Positions 16,781 to 24,494 of a stretch of 28,411 bases of DNA are shown here, one piece after another. The stretch is from Clostridia bacterium. Its GTDB lineage: Bacteria; Bacillota_A; Clostridia; Oscillospirales; CAG-272. The stretch is taken from contig JAFQVU010000147.1 of assembly GCA_017407885.1 (NCBI GenBank), forward strand, positions 1 through 28,411, given 5' to 3'. Each line of letters opens with the position of its first letter. Positions within the stretch are counted from its first letter, which is position 1. The notes beneath the pieces are model-generated. The model had not been told where the DNA came from. It did not search any database and was given only the letters and a program-made list of their open reading frames with translations. The position numbers and the translations under genes are program-made.

Positions 16781-17545
16781 ATGGACAGAGAACAGCTTAT
16801 AAAAATCGTGTATGAGACAGATTCGATATTCTTCAATTCCGCTTACCGTGCTGATGTGAAGGAAAAAGGCAAATCGGACTACGTAACGCGCGCCGATATC
16901 GAGATATCGGAGTTTCTGCATCGCAGACTGCGCGAGGAATTTCCCAAGATATCCTTTATGTCGGAAGAGGGCGACACGACGATTGATGATAAGGGGGATT
17001 TTTTCGTTCTCGATCCGATAGACGGTACGACAAATTTCATGCACGGACTTCCGATGTGCGGCGTTTCGCTTGCATACTGGTCGTGCGGTGAGCCGGAGCT
17101 CGGTGTTATTTACATCCCTTACACGAAGGAGATGTTCAGCGCCGAGAGCGGCAAGGGCGCGTACCTTAACGGAGAGCGGATATTCTGCTCGGAAAACGCG
17201 AAGCTCTCGGACTGCGTTGGCATGTTCGAGTACAACGCTTATTTCAAGGATAAGCTTGACGAGGCAAAGACGCTCGCGGCGAAGATATATACCCACTGTC
17301 AGGACATAAGATGTCTCGGTTCGGCGGCATTTGAGATGGCATATGTCGCGTGCGGACGTGCGGATGTTTGCTTCGGGCGGTATCTGAAGCCGTGGGATTT
17401 CGCGGCAGGTGCGGTCATCATAAAGGAAGCCGGCGGTGTTGTCTCGGGGCTTGACGGAAAACTGACGTTATCAAAGCCGAGCCAGCATATCGTTGCCGCG
17501 AACAGCGCAGTTTATCGGGAATTTCTCGAGCTTATGAATAAATGA
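16781..17545 (+). CDS. Inositol-1-monophosphatase family protein
   Basis: 254-aa Mg-dependent, lithium-sensitive type phosphatase (SuhB family), which hydrolyses inositol phosphate or related sugar phosphates in the cytoplasm. Metal-binding motifs are complete: Glu62-Glu63 in SEEGDTT, DPIDGTTNF with Asp78 and Asp81, and KPWDFAAG with Asp206. It is monocistronic, with its own promoter and a terminator at 17547-17570. The upstream AGAGAG is a weak ribosome site. The true substrate (inositol phosphate, fructose-1,6-bisphosphate or 3'-phosphoadenosine phosphate) cannot be told from sequence. Confidence 0.93.
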   Translation: MDREQLIKIVYETDSIFFNSAYRADVKEKGKSDYVTRADIEISEFLHRRLREEFPKISFMSEEGDTTIDDKGDFFVLDPIDGTTNFMHGLPMCGVSLAYWSCGEPELGVIYIPYTKEMFSAESGKGAYLNGERIFCSENAKLSDCVGMFEYNAYFKDKLDEAKTLAAKIYTHCQDIRCLGSAAFEMAYVACGRADVCFGRYLKPWDFAAGAVIIKEAGGVVSGLDGKLTLSKPSQHIVAANSAVYREFLELMNK

Positions 17546-17546
17546 A

Positions 17547-17570
17547 AAGGAGCCGATTTATCGGCTCCTT
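17547..17570 (+). terminator. Terminator of the inositol-monophosphatase gene
   Basis: AAGGAGCCGA, loop TTTA, TCGGCTCCTT, directly overlapping the stop codon region. The T-tract is short. Confidence 0.78.
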
Positions 17571-17592
17571 TGTGCTTGCAATACATCAACAA

Positions 17593-17626
17593 AAAGCCTC
17601 TGTCCGAGTTCTCGAACAGAGGCTTT
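17593..17626 (-). terminator. Terminator of the YgjV-family gene
   Basis: AAAGCCTCTGT...ACAGAGGCTTT with an inner CGAG/CTCG gives a ~16-bp stem and 2-nt loop, with a TTTTTG run on the minus strand. It lies 3 bp after the stop of the broken YgjV gene, which suggests the gene was functional until recently. Confidence 0.88.
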
Positions 17627-17628
17627 AC

Positions 17629-18168
17629 TTATGCGTCCTTTTTCTTTAAATCGTGTCTTGCAATACCGATAAGAATAGAGAAGATGCTGAACGTCTCGCA
17701 GATGATCGCGCCGATCGACAGCGATACAATGTTGTAAATAAGCCACGAAGGGGAGCTGATGAGTCCGAACAAACGCACCGCCTTCGCATCTTTTTTATAA
17801 AGACCGAGGTTCGATGCAGTCATGCCGATAACCGGCAGAAGCTCGATTATAAAGTTGAGCAGGGTAGGCTCCGTGCCGAAAACCGTGAACGAAAGCGCAT
17901 ATGTAACAAAATATGTTATAACGAAGCCGATCAGCCAGACCGGTCTGTCTGTGTGAAGCTACTGCTTGTATAGGTACACGACAGCTCGGACGGTTGCAAT
18001 CAGATTTAGTATCATACCCGTTACAAGTCCTCGCATGCCAAAACTGAGAGCGAAAAGCGCACAGCTTAATATCTGCATGAGAATATGCGTCCTCTGCAGC
18101 TTGCACTGGAATGAGAGAATGGCAAGCGCCATTGCCGCGATGCCGATAATTTGAGCAAAAAGTTCCAT
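17629..18168 (-). pseudogene. YgjV-family inner-membrane protein, interrupted by one in-frame TAG
   Basis: Read through one stop, this gives a 178-residue membrane protein of the Imp-YgjV family (function unknown). Part 1 (18168-17962, 69 aa) starts MELFAQIIGIAAMALAILSF and ends LYKQ; a TAG (17961-17959) follows. The same frame stays open from there, LHTDRPVWLIGFVITYFVTY onward, to TAA at 17629-17631. Joined, the length and four or five hydrophobic helices fit the family. No frameshift is needed. CAG to TAG, or a sequencing error, would explain it. TAG also ends spoIIE, the DHHW gene and the MBOAT gene here, so recoding of TAG is unlikely. Its leader and terminator are intact. Confidence 0.85.
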
Positions 18169-18300
18169 TTATAAGACCATAGCTTTCGCTTGGCGAAAGC
18201 TTCCTTTCCTGTCCTTTTTGTGTCGTGGTTTGCGTAGCAAAACATCGCTTATTAAGCGATGTAACGCCGCAAAAGGTAGTTTGAAAGAATTATCTTTCAA
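18169..18300 (-). promoter_or_regulatory. SD-hairpin-start leader element, long copy 1
   Basis: Minus strand order, 5' to 3': hairpin TTGAAAGA-TAAT-TCTTTCAA (18300-18281); CTACCTTTTGCGG; hairpin CATCGCTT-AAT-AAGCGATG (18261-18243); hairpin TTTGC-TAC-GCAAA (18241-18229); CACAAAAAGG, which can pair with CCTTTTGCGG; Shine-Dalgarno GGAAAGGAAG (18209-18200); stem-loop AGCTTTCGC-CAA-GCGAAAGCT (18201-18181); then ATGGTCTTATAA and the YgjV ATG. The whole layout matches 25668-25800 with compensatory changes in stems. Confidence 0.7.
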
Positions 18301-18313
18301 GCTTTAACCTCGT

Positions 18314-19726
18314 TTATTTAGTAAGATATTCGTCTATTGCCTTTGCCGCAACCTTGCCCGCGCCCATCGCGGAGATTACGGTAGCAGCACCGGTGACTGC
18401 ATCGCCGCCGGCATAGACGCCTGCCTTGGTTGTCGCACCGGTTGACTCCTCAACGATGATACCACCGCGCTTGTTGACTTCAAGTCCCTCGGTGGTCGAT
18501 TTTATCAGAGGATTCGGGGAAGTGCCTATCGACATTACTACCGTATCGACATCGAGCGTGAACTCGCTGCCCTCGACGGGAATCGGTGAGCGTCTTCCGC
18601 GCTCGTCCGGCTCTCCGAGTACCATTTTGATGCACTTCATGCCGATGACCGAGCCGTGTTTGGGGTCACGCTTGTCATCGGGGTTGCGGTAGCCGAGAAT
18701 CTCCACAGGATTGTTGAGAAGCATGAATTCAACACCCTCTTCGATGGCGTGCTCGACTTCCTCACGTCTTGCCGGAAGCTCATCCATCGAGCGGCGGTAG
18801 ACGATGTACACCTTCTCGGCACCAAGACGGAGTGCGGTACGTGCCGCATCCATTGCGACGTTTCCGCCGCCGACAACCGCGACTCTGCCGCCCTTTGAGA
18901 TAGGCGTTACGGGGTTGTCGAGGTATGCTTTCATAAGATTGCTTCTGGTCAGATACTCGTTTGCCGAGTAAACCCCCTTGAGACTCTCGCCGGGGATGTT
19001 CATGAAGCTCGGAAGACCTGCGCCCGAGCCGATAAATACCGCCTCAAAGCCCATGTCGAAGAGCTCATCGACAGTCAGCGTTTTTCCGATGACCACGTTG
19101 GTCTCAATCTCAACGCCCATAGCTTTAAGGTTGTCAACCTCTTTTTTCACAATCGCCTTGGGCAGACGGAATTCGGGGATTCCGTAAACGAGAACGCCGC
19201 CCGCAGTGTGGAGCGCCTCGTAAACTGTGACCTTGTAGCCTTTTTTAGCGAGGTCTCCGGCGCAGGTGAGTCCCGACGGGCCAGAACCGACGACTGCAAC
19301 CTTGTGTCCGTTCGCTTCGGGTATCTCTATATCGCCGCCCGTGTGTGCATTATGCCAGTCGGCGACAAAGCGTTCGAGTCTGCCGATACCGACCGGCTCG
19401 CCCTTGATGCCGCGCACGCACTTCGCCTCGCACTGTGTCTCCTGCGGACAGACACGTCCGCAGACTGCCGGCAGGGATGATGTGCGGTTGATTACCTGAT
19501 ATGCGCCCTCGAAGTCGCCTTCTTTGATTTTTGAGATGAATTCGGGGATATGAATGTTTACCGGACAGCCGGTAACGCAGGGCATATTCTTGCAGTTAAG
19601 ACAGCGCATCGCTTCGTCGAGCGCTGTTGCCTCGTCGTATCCGAGGGCTACCTCGTCAAAATTATGAGCGCGCACCTCGGGTGCTTGCGAGGGCATCGCG
19701 TTCTTTTTCGGTGACATATTTGCCAT
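18314..19726 (-). CDS. nfnB: NADPH-dependent glutamate synthase beta-like / Nfn large subunit
   Basis: 470 aa from MANMSPKK (19726), with GGAG 9 nt upstream; a 53-residue extension that runs into nfnA is rejected. Two N-terminal [4Fe-4S] cysteine groups are visible: Cys42, 45, 50, 54 (CLNCKNMPCVTGC) and Cys89, 93, 99, 103. They are followed by an FAD Rossmann motif VAVVGSGPSGLTCAGDLA (143-160) and an NADP-binding motif VAVVGGGNVAMDAA with IVYRRS (282-313). This is the GltA/GltD-type flavoprotein. Because it lies 31 bp after an FNR-type partner, the pair best fits NfnAB, the electron-bifurcating NADH-dependent ferredoxin:NADP oxidoreductase. No glutamate synthase large subunit is nearby. SudAB-type sulfide dehydrogenase is the alternative name. 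Confidence 0.88.
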   Translation of the reverse strand: MANMSPKKNAMPSQAPEVRAHNFDEVALGYDEATALDEAMRCLNCKNMPCVTGCPVNIHIPEFISKIKEGDFEGAYQVINRTSSLPAVCGRVCPQETQCEAKCVRGIKGEPVGIGRLERFVADWHNAHTGGDIEIPEANGHKVAVVGSGPSGLTCAGDLAKKGYKVTVYEALHTAGGVLVYGIPEFRLPKAIVKKEVDNLKAMGVEIETNVVIGKTLTVDELFDMGFEAVFIGSGAGLPSFMNIPGESLKGVYSANEYLTRSNLMKAYLDNPVTPISKGGRVAVVGGGNVAMDAARTALRLGAEKVYIVYRRSMDELPARREEVEHAIEEGVEFMLLNNPVEILGYRNPDDKRDPKHGSVIGMKCIKMVLGEPDERGRRSPIPVEGSEFTLDVDTVVMSIGTSPNPLIKSTTEGLEVNKRGGIIVEESTGATTKAGVYAGGDAVTGAATVISAMGAGKVAAKAIDEYLTK

Positions 19727-19757
19727 TTCTGTTTCTCCGTTCTTTCCTTGGTTACGC

Positions 19758-20597
19758 TTAAACGCTCTTTTTGAATAGATTGCAGGTTTCCCCGTGCGCG
19801 TGGCACTCGAAGTCGCGGAACATTGTGCCGCGCTCCATTGCCGAGTCGAAATCGACCTCGTATCCGTCGAAATCGGGGCCGTCAACGCACGCGAACTTGG
19901 TCTTACCGCCGACAGTGAGACGACAACCGCCGCACATGCCAGTACCGTCTATCATGATAGGGTTCATGGAAACGATGCAGGGAATACCCGTGGGGCGTGT
20001 CGCTTCAACGACGAATTTCATCATGACAAGCGGACCGATGGTGATTACCTTGTCAAAGCGCTCGCCCTCGGCGAACATCTCGTTAAGCGGTACGCAGACG
20101 TTGCCTTGTCTTCCGTATGAGCCGTCATCGGTCATTACAAAGAGTCTGTCGGATGCTGCAGTGAACTCCTCCTCTAAAATGAGCAAATCCTTTGAACGGA
20201 AGCCGATAACCGAGGTTACCTCGCAGCCCATTTCGTGAAGCGCCTGCGCGATAGGCATTGCGATGGCACAGCCGACGCCGCCGCCGACGATGCAGACCTT
20301 TTTAAGTCCGTCAAGCTGGGTGGGAGTGCCGAGGGGACCGACAAAATCGGAAAGGGAGTCGCCGACTTCCTTGTGATTAAGCTTTTCGGTAGTCGCGCCG
20401 ACTATCTGGAATATTATTTTAACTGTTCCTGCCTCGCGGTCATAACCTGCGATGGTCAGGGGGATGCGCTCGCCGTCTTCATCGGTGCGCAGGATTATAA
20501 ACTGTCCCGGCAGTGCTTTTTTTGCAACGAGCGGTGCCTCAATATCCATCATGGTGACGGTGGGGTTGAGACACTTTTTAGCGATTATCCTATACAT
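19758..20597 (-). CDS. nfnA: Sulfide dehydrogenase alpha / Nfn small subunit (FNR type)
   Basis: 279 aa from MYRIIAKKCLNPTVTMMDIEAP at 20597, with AAGGAG before it. The FAD-binding beta-barrel includes PGQFIILRTDEDGERIPLTIA. The nucleotide-binding domain starts VCIVGGGVGCAIAMPIAQAL. The C-terminal [2Fe-2S] site is IDGTGMCGGCRLTVGG...FACVDGP, with Asp217, Cys222, Cys225 and Cys237, matching the Asp/three-Cys type ligation known for Nfn. It pairs with the downstream NfnB to move electrons between NADH, NADPH and ferredoxin in the cytoplasm, a common anaerobe function. It is the first gene of the operon, with a promoter at 20640-20669. Confidence 0.9.
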   Translation of the reverse strand: MYRIIAKKCLNPTVTMMDIEAPLVAKKALPGQFIILRTDEDGERIPLTIAGYDREAGTVKIIFQIVGATTEKLNHKEVGDSLSDFVGPLGTPTQLDGLKKVCIVGGGVGCAIAMPIAQALHEMGCEVTSVIGFRSKDLLILEEEFTAASDRLFVMTDDGSYGRQGNVCVPLNEMFAEGERFDKVITIGPLVMMKFVVEATRPTGIPCIVSMNPIMIDGTGMCGGCRLTVGGKTKFACVDGPDFDGYEVDFDSAMERGTMFRDFECHAHGETCNLFKKSV

Positions 20598-20639
20598 GGT
20601 GCTCTCCTTAATTGTACTTCTTTTCCTTATACATAGTAT

Positions 20640-20669
20640 ATTATACCACACAAAACAGCTTTTTGGCAA
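20640..20669 (-). promoter_or_regulatory. Promoter of the nfnAB operon
   Basis: Minus strand TTGCCA (20669-20664), an 18-bp spacer and TATAAT (20645-20640), 42 bp before the nfnA start. Confidence 0.75.
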
Positions 20670-20701
20670 TAGGGTATCGGTGATGAATATGACGATTTTT
20701 T

Positions 20702-20734
20702 AAAAAAAATACCACATTCATGCGTGCGAATGTG
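20702..20734 (-). terminator. Terminator of nth
   Basis: Minus strand CACATTC-GCACGCAT-GAATGTG (20734-20713), followed by GTATTTTTTTT. It lies about 60 nt after the nth stop. Confidence 0.85.
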
Positions 20735-20795
20735 ATATTTTGAGTGTTCAATTTCACAGTTTGTTACATTTTGTGTTATGTATGCACAGGCAAAA

Positions 20796-21449
20796 TCACA
20801 CATCCGCCTTCTTTTTATGCTTGCAGATGTCAGAAACAGGACAGACCTCGCATTTCGGGGAACGTGCGGTGCAAATCTCACGCCCGAACATTACAAGACG
20901 GTGGCAAAAATCCGACTGCTTTTCGGGGAGAATAAGGGGGACGAGTATGCGTTCTATTTTGAGCGGATCTTTCAGCGACTCGGCGTACAGCCCGACGCGG
21001 CCGCAGATGCGTATGCAGTGGGTGTCGGTGACGATCGCCGGTTTTTTGTAGATGTCGCCGAGCAAGAGATTGGCAATCTTGCGTCCGACTCCGGGGAATT
21101 TCAAAAGCTCGTCCATGGTGTCGGGAAGAATGCCGCCGTACTCGTCGCAGAGCATGATGCAGGAATCCTTAATGTTTTTAGCCTTGGTCTTATAGAGTCC
21201 GCACGGGCGAACGATTTCCTCGAGCTTTGATAGCTCACAGTCAGCTATAGCCCTCGCCGTCGGGTAAATTTCAAACAACTCGCGGCAAACTATATTTACG
21301 CGCGCATCTGTACACTGCGCGGACAGCCGCCCCATTATAAGGAGCTTCCACGCCTCGCCGTGAGCTTCGAGCGCACATTCAGCAACGGGATATATTTTTT
21401 CAAGCCGCTCACAAAATTCATGAGCAAGTGCCATTTTCTTTGATGCCAT
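20796..21449 (-). CDS. nth: Endonuclease III
   Basis: Bifunctional DNA glycosylase/AP lyase for oxidised pyrimidines; 217 aa. The helix-hairpin-helix FPGVGRKIANLLLG carries the catalytic Lys124, and Asp142 of VTDTHC is the second catalytic residue. The C-terminal [4Fe-4S] cluster is intact: Cys193-X6-Cys200-X2-Cys203-X5-Cys209. LSAQCTDARVN replaces the usual LSAQTTDxxVN. GGAGGT precedes the ATG. It is expressed from a perfect promoter that abuts repeat copy C and is divergent from spoIIE. Confidence 0.96.
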   Translation of the reverse strand: MASKKMALAHEFCERLEKIYPVAECALEAHGEAWKLLIMGRLSAQCTDARVNIVCRELFEIYPTARAIADCELSKLEEIVRPCGLYKTKAKNIKDSCIMLCDEYGGILPDTMDELLKFPGVGRKIANLLLGDIYKKPAIVTDTHCIRICGRVGLYAESLKDPLKIERILVPLILPEKQSDFCHRLVMFGREICTARSPKCEVCPVSDICKHKKKADV

Positions 21450-21481
21450 TACGGTAACCTCCGTATCTTTTGTCTGCTTTT

Positions 21482-21510
21482 ATTATACCAAAAGCATACG
21501 TCAATGTCAA
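21482..21510 (-). promoter_or_regulatory. sigma-A promoter of nth
   Basis: Minus strand TTGACA (21510-21505), a 17-bp spacer and TATAAT (21487-21482), perfect consensus. The -35 ends within 4 bp of the boundary of repeat copy C. Confidence 0.92.
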
Positions 21511-21513
21511 GCG

Positions 21514-21803
21514 GCGGAGAGCGAAGCGACTCCGCGCTCCCCAAACCAAGGCGGACAGCGGAAGCGTCTCCGCCGCATGAACTGCCGCGCATGAAGCGCG
21601 ACAGTTCCACAAAACCAAGGCGGAGAGCGAAGCAAATCCGCCGCCCCTTAACGGTACACCCCTGCGCGAAGCGCAAAATAGGACTTCACCTCGGAAGAGC
21701 CAAGGAAAGGGGGAGAGCACGAGAGGGGCGAAAACCTGCGGATGATGAGTTGGTTGTCGCCCCTCTCGTATCGTTTTCCCTCTGCCGTGCAAGCGCGGCG
21801 AGG
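21514..21803 (-). repeat. GC-rich multi-hairpin intergenic repeat, copy C
   Basis: Third copy, in the orientation of B, 290 bp. It starts GCGGAGAGCGAAGCG next to the nth -35 box and ends at CTCTGCCGTG-CAAG-CGCGGCGAGG (21780-21803). The internal stem reads GAACTG-C-CGCGC / GCGCG-A-CAGTTC. The G-C pair at the sixth position replaces the G-T of copy B, so the structure is kept while the sequence varies. It has small differences from A and B, for example GGTACACCCCTGCGCG. It lies in the divergent nth-spoIIE region. Confidence 0.85.
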
Positions 21804-21844
21804 CAACCCTACACATAAGGATGCGTGCTCCTCCCCCCAAAAAT

Positions 21845-21924
21845 CGCCCAATACATACAAAAAACCACCCAATGGCGATATTCCCCACGCGAAGTCGAGC
21901 CGAAAACCGCCCAAAATACATACA
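21845..21924. repeat. Short direct repeat upstream of spoIIE
   Basis: CGCCCAATACATACA (21845-21859) and CGCCCAAAATACATACA (21908-21924) are near-identical and start 63 bp apart, in an A/C-rich stretch between repeat C and the spoIIE promoter. They could be binding sites or remnants of duplication. Confidence 0.5.
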
Positions 21925-21928
21925 TAAA

Positions 21929-21961
21929 CCGACAAACAAAAATCCGTGTATGCGGTATAAT
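21929..21961 (+). promoter_or_regulatory. spoIIE promoter with Spo0A-box-like site
   Basis: A clear TATAAT (21956-21961) has no good -35 at 17 bp. Where the -35 would be, the complement of CCGACAAA (21929-21936) reads TTTGTCGG, one mismatch from the Spo0A box TGTCGAA type. Spo0A activation of spoIIE from a sigma-A promoter with a poor -35 is established in Bacillus; its use here is inference. Confidence 0.45.
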
Positions 21962-21993
21962 CGAAGCATAAGTGAAAAAGGACGGTAAAAATC

Positions 21994-24453
21994 ATGGCAA
22001 TACAAAAAATTCTGCGCGACGGTATAGCAAGGATAATCTCAAGGGCGACGGCTGAAAAAAATGAACCCGCAGTCGATATCTCGAGGGTGAATCTTGTACA
22101 TATCATAAAAGGACTCGGCGTGTCGCTTCTGTCGGGAGTGCTCGGCGCATCGGGTGCGGTCTTTTCGAGCTACCCGTTCGGTATAGCCTTTCTATCGGCA
22201 ACCAACAAATTCGTGCCGTACAGTTATGTCGGTCTGATTATATCCTCGCTCACAGTGCGTGGATATTCCTTGGCATGTGCGGTGGTCTATACGGTCATCG
22301 TTATGCTTAGGTGGGCACTCTGCCGACTGCTCGACGACGCTCCCCCGTCTGCACGTGGCAGCGGTACGGGCATTGCCGCAAAGCTTTACGGCGGTATACA
22401 TAATAAAAATTCGGTTTTGTTCGATGAAAGCATATTGGTACGGTGTGCGGTGGCTTGCTTCGCGGCGTTTGTGTTCGGACTGTACCGCCTCATCGCAGGC
22501 GGATTCCTCTACTACGACCTGTTCGGTTTGCTCGCAGGATTTCTCATATCCCCTCTTGCGACCTTCGTGCTGTCGGTGCTCTTTACAAGGGATGAAAAGT
22601 TCTCGCGTTTCTCCGAGCTTGGAGCCGCGGCGCTTATGTTCATCACCATATACGCACTGCGCGATTACAGTATATTCGGCTTTTCGCCCTCGTTTGCGGC
22701 GGCGGTATTTGTCACGCTCTGGACGGCATCGAGCGTCGGGGCGCTTCGCGGTTGTACGGTCGGACTTTTCGCCGGACTCGCGTGCGGCGGAATCAATATA
22801 TTCGGTACGGGCGTATCGGCGATATCCTATTCCATCGGCGCGGCGCCCTGCATAATGGCGGTGCTCGGACTCTGCTGCGGCGCTCTGTGGAAATTCTCGC
22901 GCATCGCCGCCCTGACGAGCGCCTGCTCGGTGGGAATCGTGCTCGGACTTTCGATGGACGGTTACACGGTACTTTCAAGCCTTGTCCCCGATATTTTGTC
23001 CGCCGCCGTGATATTTGTGCCGCTCTCGCATTTTTCTCTGCTTCCGCGCCTGCCTATATTCGCCCGCCCAAATTACGATAAGCTTGGGGAGGACATGATG
23101 ATTCTCGAAAAAAGACAGTCAGACTCGGCGGTACGTATGAATTCGCTTTCCGAAGCGCTCGCGCATCTGTCGGATATGCTCTATTCGCTTTCCGACCGGA
23201 TACGCCGCCCCGGTGTCGTTGACTTAAAGCAGGTCTGCGACAACGCGTTTGACGAATTCTGTTCGCACTGCTCTATGCAGTCGCACTGCCTTGAACGCGA
23301 CTGTACCTCAACGCTCGATGCGCAGAGCAAAATAACCGCCGCGCTCTATAAAAAGGGGCGGATTGAGATGGACGATGTACCGCCGTTTCTGCGTGAGAGG
23401 TGCTTCAACATCACGGCGATAGTCGATGAAGCGAACACCGAGACGGGCAGGCTTATCGAACGTCTTATAAAAAATGATAAAACCGAAGCGTTCGCGCTTG
23501 ATTATGAGGCGATGTCAAAGCTCCTTGCCGACCAGATATCAAAAAACGAGGCGGAATACCAAATCGACACGGAGATGACCTCAAAGCTGCGCAAATCGCT
23601 TAAATACATGAACATGGGGGCATCGCGTGCGCTTTGCTACGGCGCGAGGAAAAAGCAGATAGTCATCGGCGGAGTGGACATCGCGCGCGTACATATGGGG
23701 TCTGATGAGATACGCGGGGCAATCGAGCGGACTGTGGGTACTCGTCTTGGCTCCCCTCGCTTTAACATTGACGGCGAATCTGTGACCGTAACGCTTACCT
23801 CGTGCCGCCGCTTCGACGCGGAATATGCCAAGGCGACGAGTATCAAGGAAGCGGAGAGGGCGAACGGCGATACCGCATCAGTGTTTGAGAACTGTGAGGA
23901 TTATTTTTACACGCTGATATCGGACGGAATGGGGAGCGGACGCGAAGCCGCTCTGACCTCAAAGCTGTGCGCTGTGTTCATCGAAAAGATGCTTGCAGGC
24001 GGCAACAGCAAAGCAATTACACTTGAAATGCTGAACGGCTTTATCCGTTCACGCGGAACGGAGTGCTCGGCGACGGTGGACCTTGCCGAAATTGACCTTA
24101 TAACGGGCGAGGCGTGTTTTGTCAAGAGCGGCGCGGCGCCGTCATTTGTGGTACGCGGCGGCAATCTTTATAAGCTCCAGTCAAAGACGGTGCCGATCGG
24201 CATAATGCGCGAGCTTGACGCGGAGAAGATACGCTTCGAGCTTTCCGAGGGCGATATACTTATCATGCTCAGCGACGGGATTGCGCAGTCGCTCGAGGAC
24301 GGAGTGTGGCTTGCGAATCTGCTCACCTACGAATGGGAAGACGATCTCAACATTATGGCGGAAAAGATCATCGACAATGCCGCGATCAACAACAGCCGCA
24401 GTGACGATATGACGGTGGTTCTCGTGAAAATCAAGGCAGCTTCGGATGAGTAG
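21994..24453 (+). CDS. spoIIE: Stage II sporulation protein E, PP2C-type phosphatase
   Basis: 819-aa serine phosphatase that dephosphorylates the anti-anti-sigma factor SpoIIAA and so activates sigma-F in the forespore; it also acts at the polar septum. Residues ~35-350 contain about ten hydrophobic membrane segments. The central region (~370-600) has a cysteine-rich patch (CSHCSMQSHCLERDC). The C-terminal PP2C domain has DGMGSGREA with Asp644, SGAAPSFVVRGG, LSDGI with Asp761, and SDDMTVVLV with Asp804-Asp805; all metal sites are kept. AAGGACGG precedes the ATG. It is monocistronic with a strong terminator. Its presence suggests the organism can sporulate. Confidence 0.96.
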   Translation: MAIQKILRDGIARIISRATAEKNEPAVDISRVNLVHIIKGLGVSLLSGVLGASGAVFSSYPFGIAFLSATNKFVPYSYVGLIISSLTVRGYSLACAVVYTVIVMLRWALCRLLDDAPPSARGSGTGIAAKLYGGIHNKNSVLFDESILVRCAVACFAAFVFGLYRLIAGGFLYYDLFGLLAGFLISPLATFVLSVLFTRDEKFSRFSELGAAALMFITIYALRDYSIFGFSPSFAAAVFVTLWTASSVGALRGCTVGLFAGLACGGINIFGTGVSAISYSIGAAPCIMAVLGLCCGALWKFSRIAALTSACSVGIVLGLSMDGYTVLSSLVPDILSAAVIFVPLSHFSLLPRLPIFARPNYDKLGEDMMILEKRQSDSAVRMNSLSEALAHLSDMLYSLSDRIRRPGVVDLKQVCDNAFDEFCSHCSMQSHCLERDCTSTLDAQSKITAALYKKGRIEMDDVPPFLRERCFNITAIVDEANTETGRLIERLIKNDKTEAFALDYEAMSKLLADQISKNEAEYQIDTEMTSKLRKSLKYMNMGASRALCYGARKKQIVIGGVDIARVHMGSDEIRGAIERTVGTRLGSPRFNIDGESVTVTLTSCRRFDAEYAKATSIKEAERANGDTASVFENCEDYFYTLISDGMGSGREAALTSKLCAVFIEKMLAGGNSKAITLEMLNGFIRSRGTECSATVDLAEIDLITGEACFVKSGAAPSFVVRGGNLYKLQSKTVPIGIMRELDAEKIRFELSEGDILIMLSDGIAQSLEDGVWLANLLTYEWEDDLNIMAEKIIDNAAINNSRSDDMTVVLVKIKAASDE

Positions 24454-24458
24454 AAACC

Positions 24459-24492
24459 AAAAACCGCAATCGGTTTACCGATTGCGGTTTTT
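24459..24492. terminator. Bidirectional terminator between spoIIE and the DHHW gene
   Basis: AAAAACCGCAATCGG, loop TTTA, CCGATTGCGGTTTTT: a perfect 15-bp stem with T-runs on both strands, between stops at 24453 (+) and 24495 (-). Confidence 0.95.
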
Positions 24493-24494
24493 CA

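Noticed and set aside
17959..17961. TAG as a recoded sense codon (for example pyrrolysine)
   Set aside because: spoIIE, the DHHW gene and the MBOAT gene in the same window end in TAG, and YgjV proteins have no known use for a special residue.
18181..18310. 43-codon frame from TTG in the YgjV leader (contains LLRKPRHKKDRKGSF) and the matching N-terminal extension of the DHHW gene
   Set aside because: The corresponding parts are in different frames in the two copies, and the variation follows base pairing; treated as RNA structure, not peptide.
21845..21924. CRISPR-like array upstream of spoIIE
   Set aside because: Only two short imperfect repeats, no regular spacers and no cas genes.
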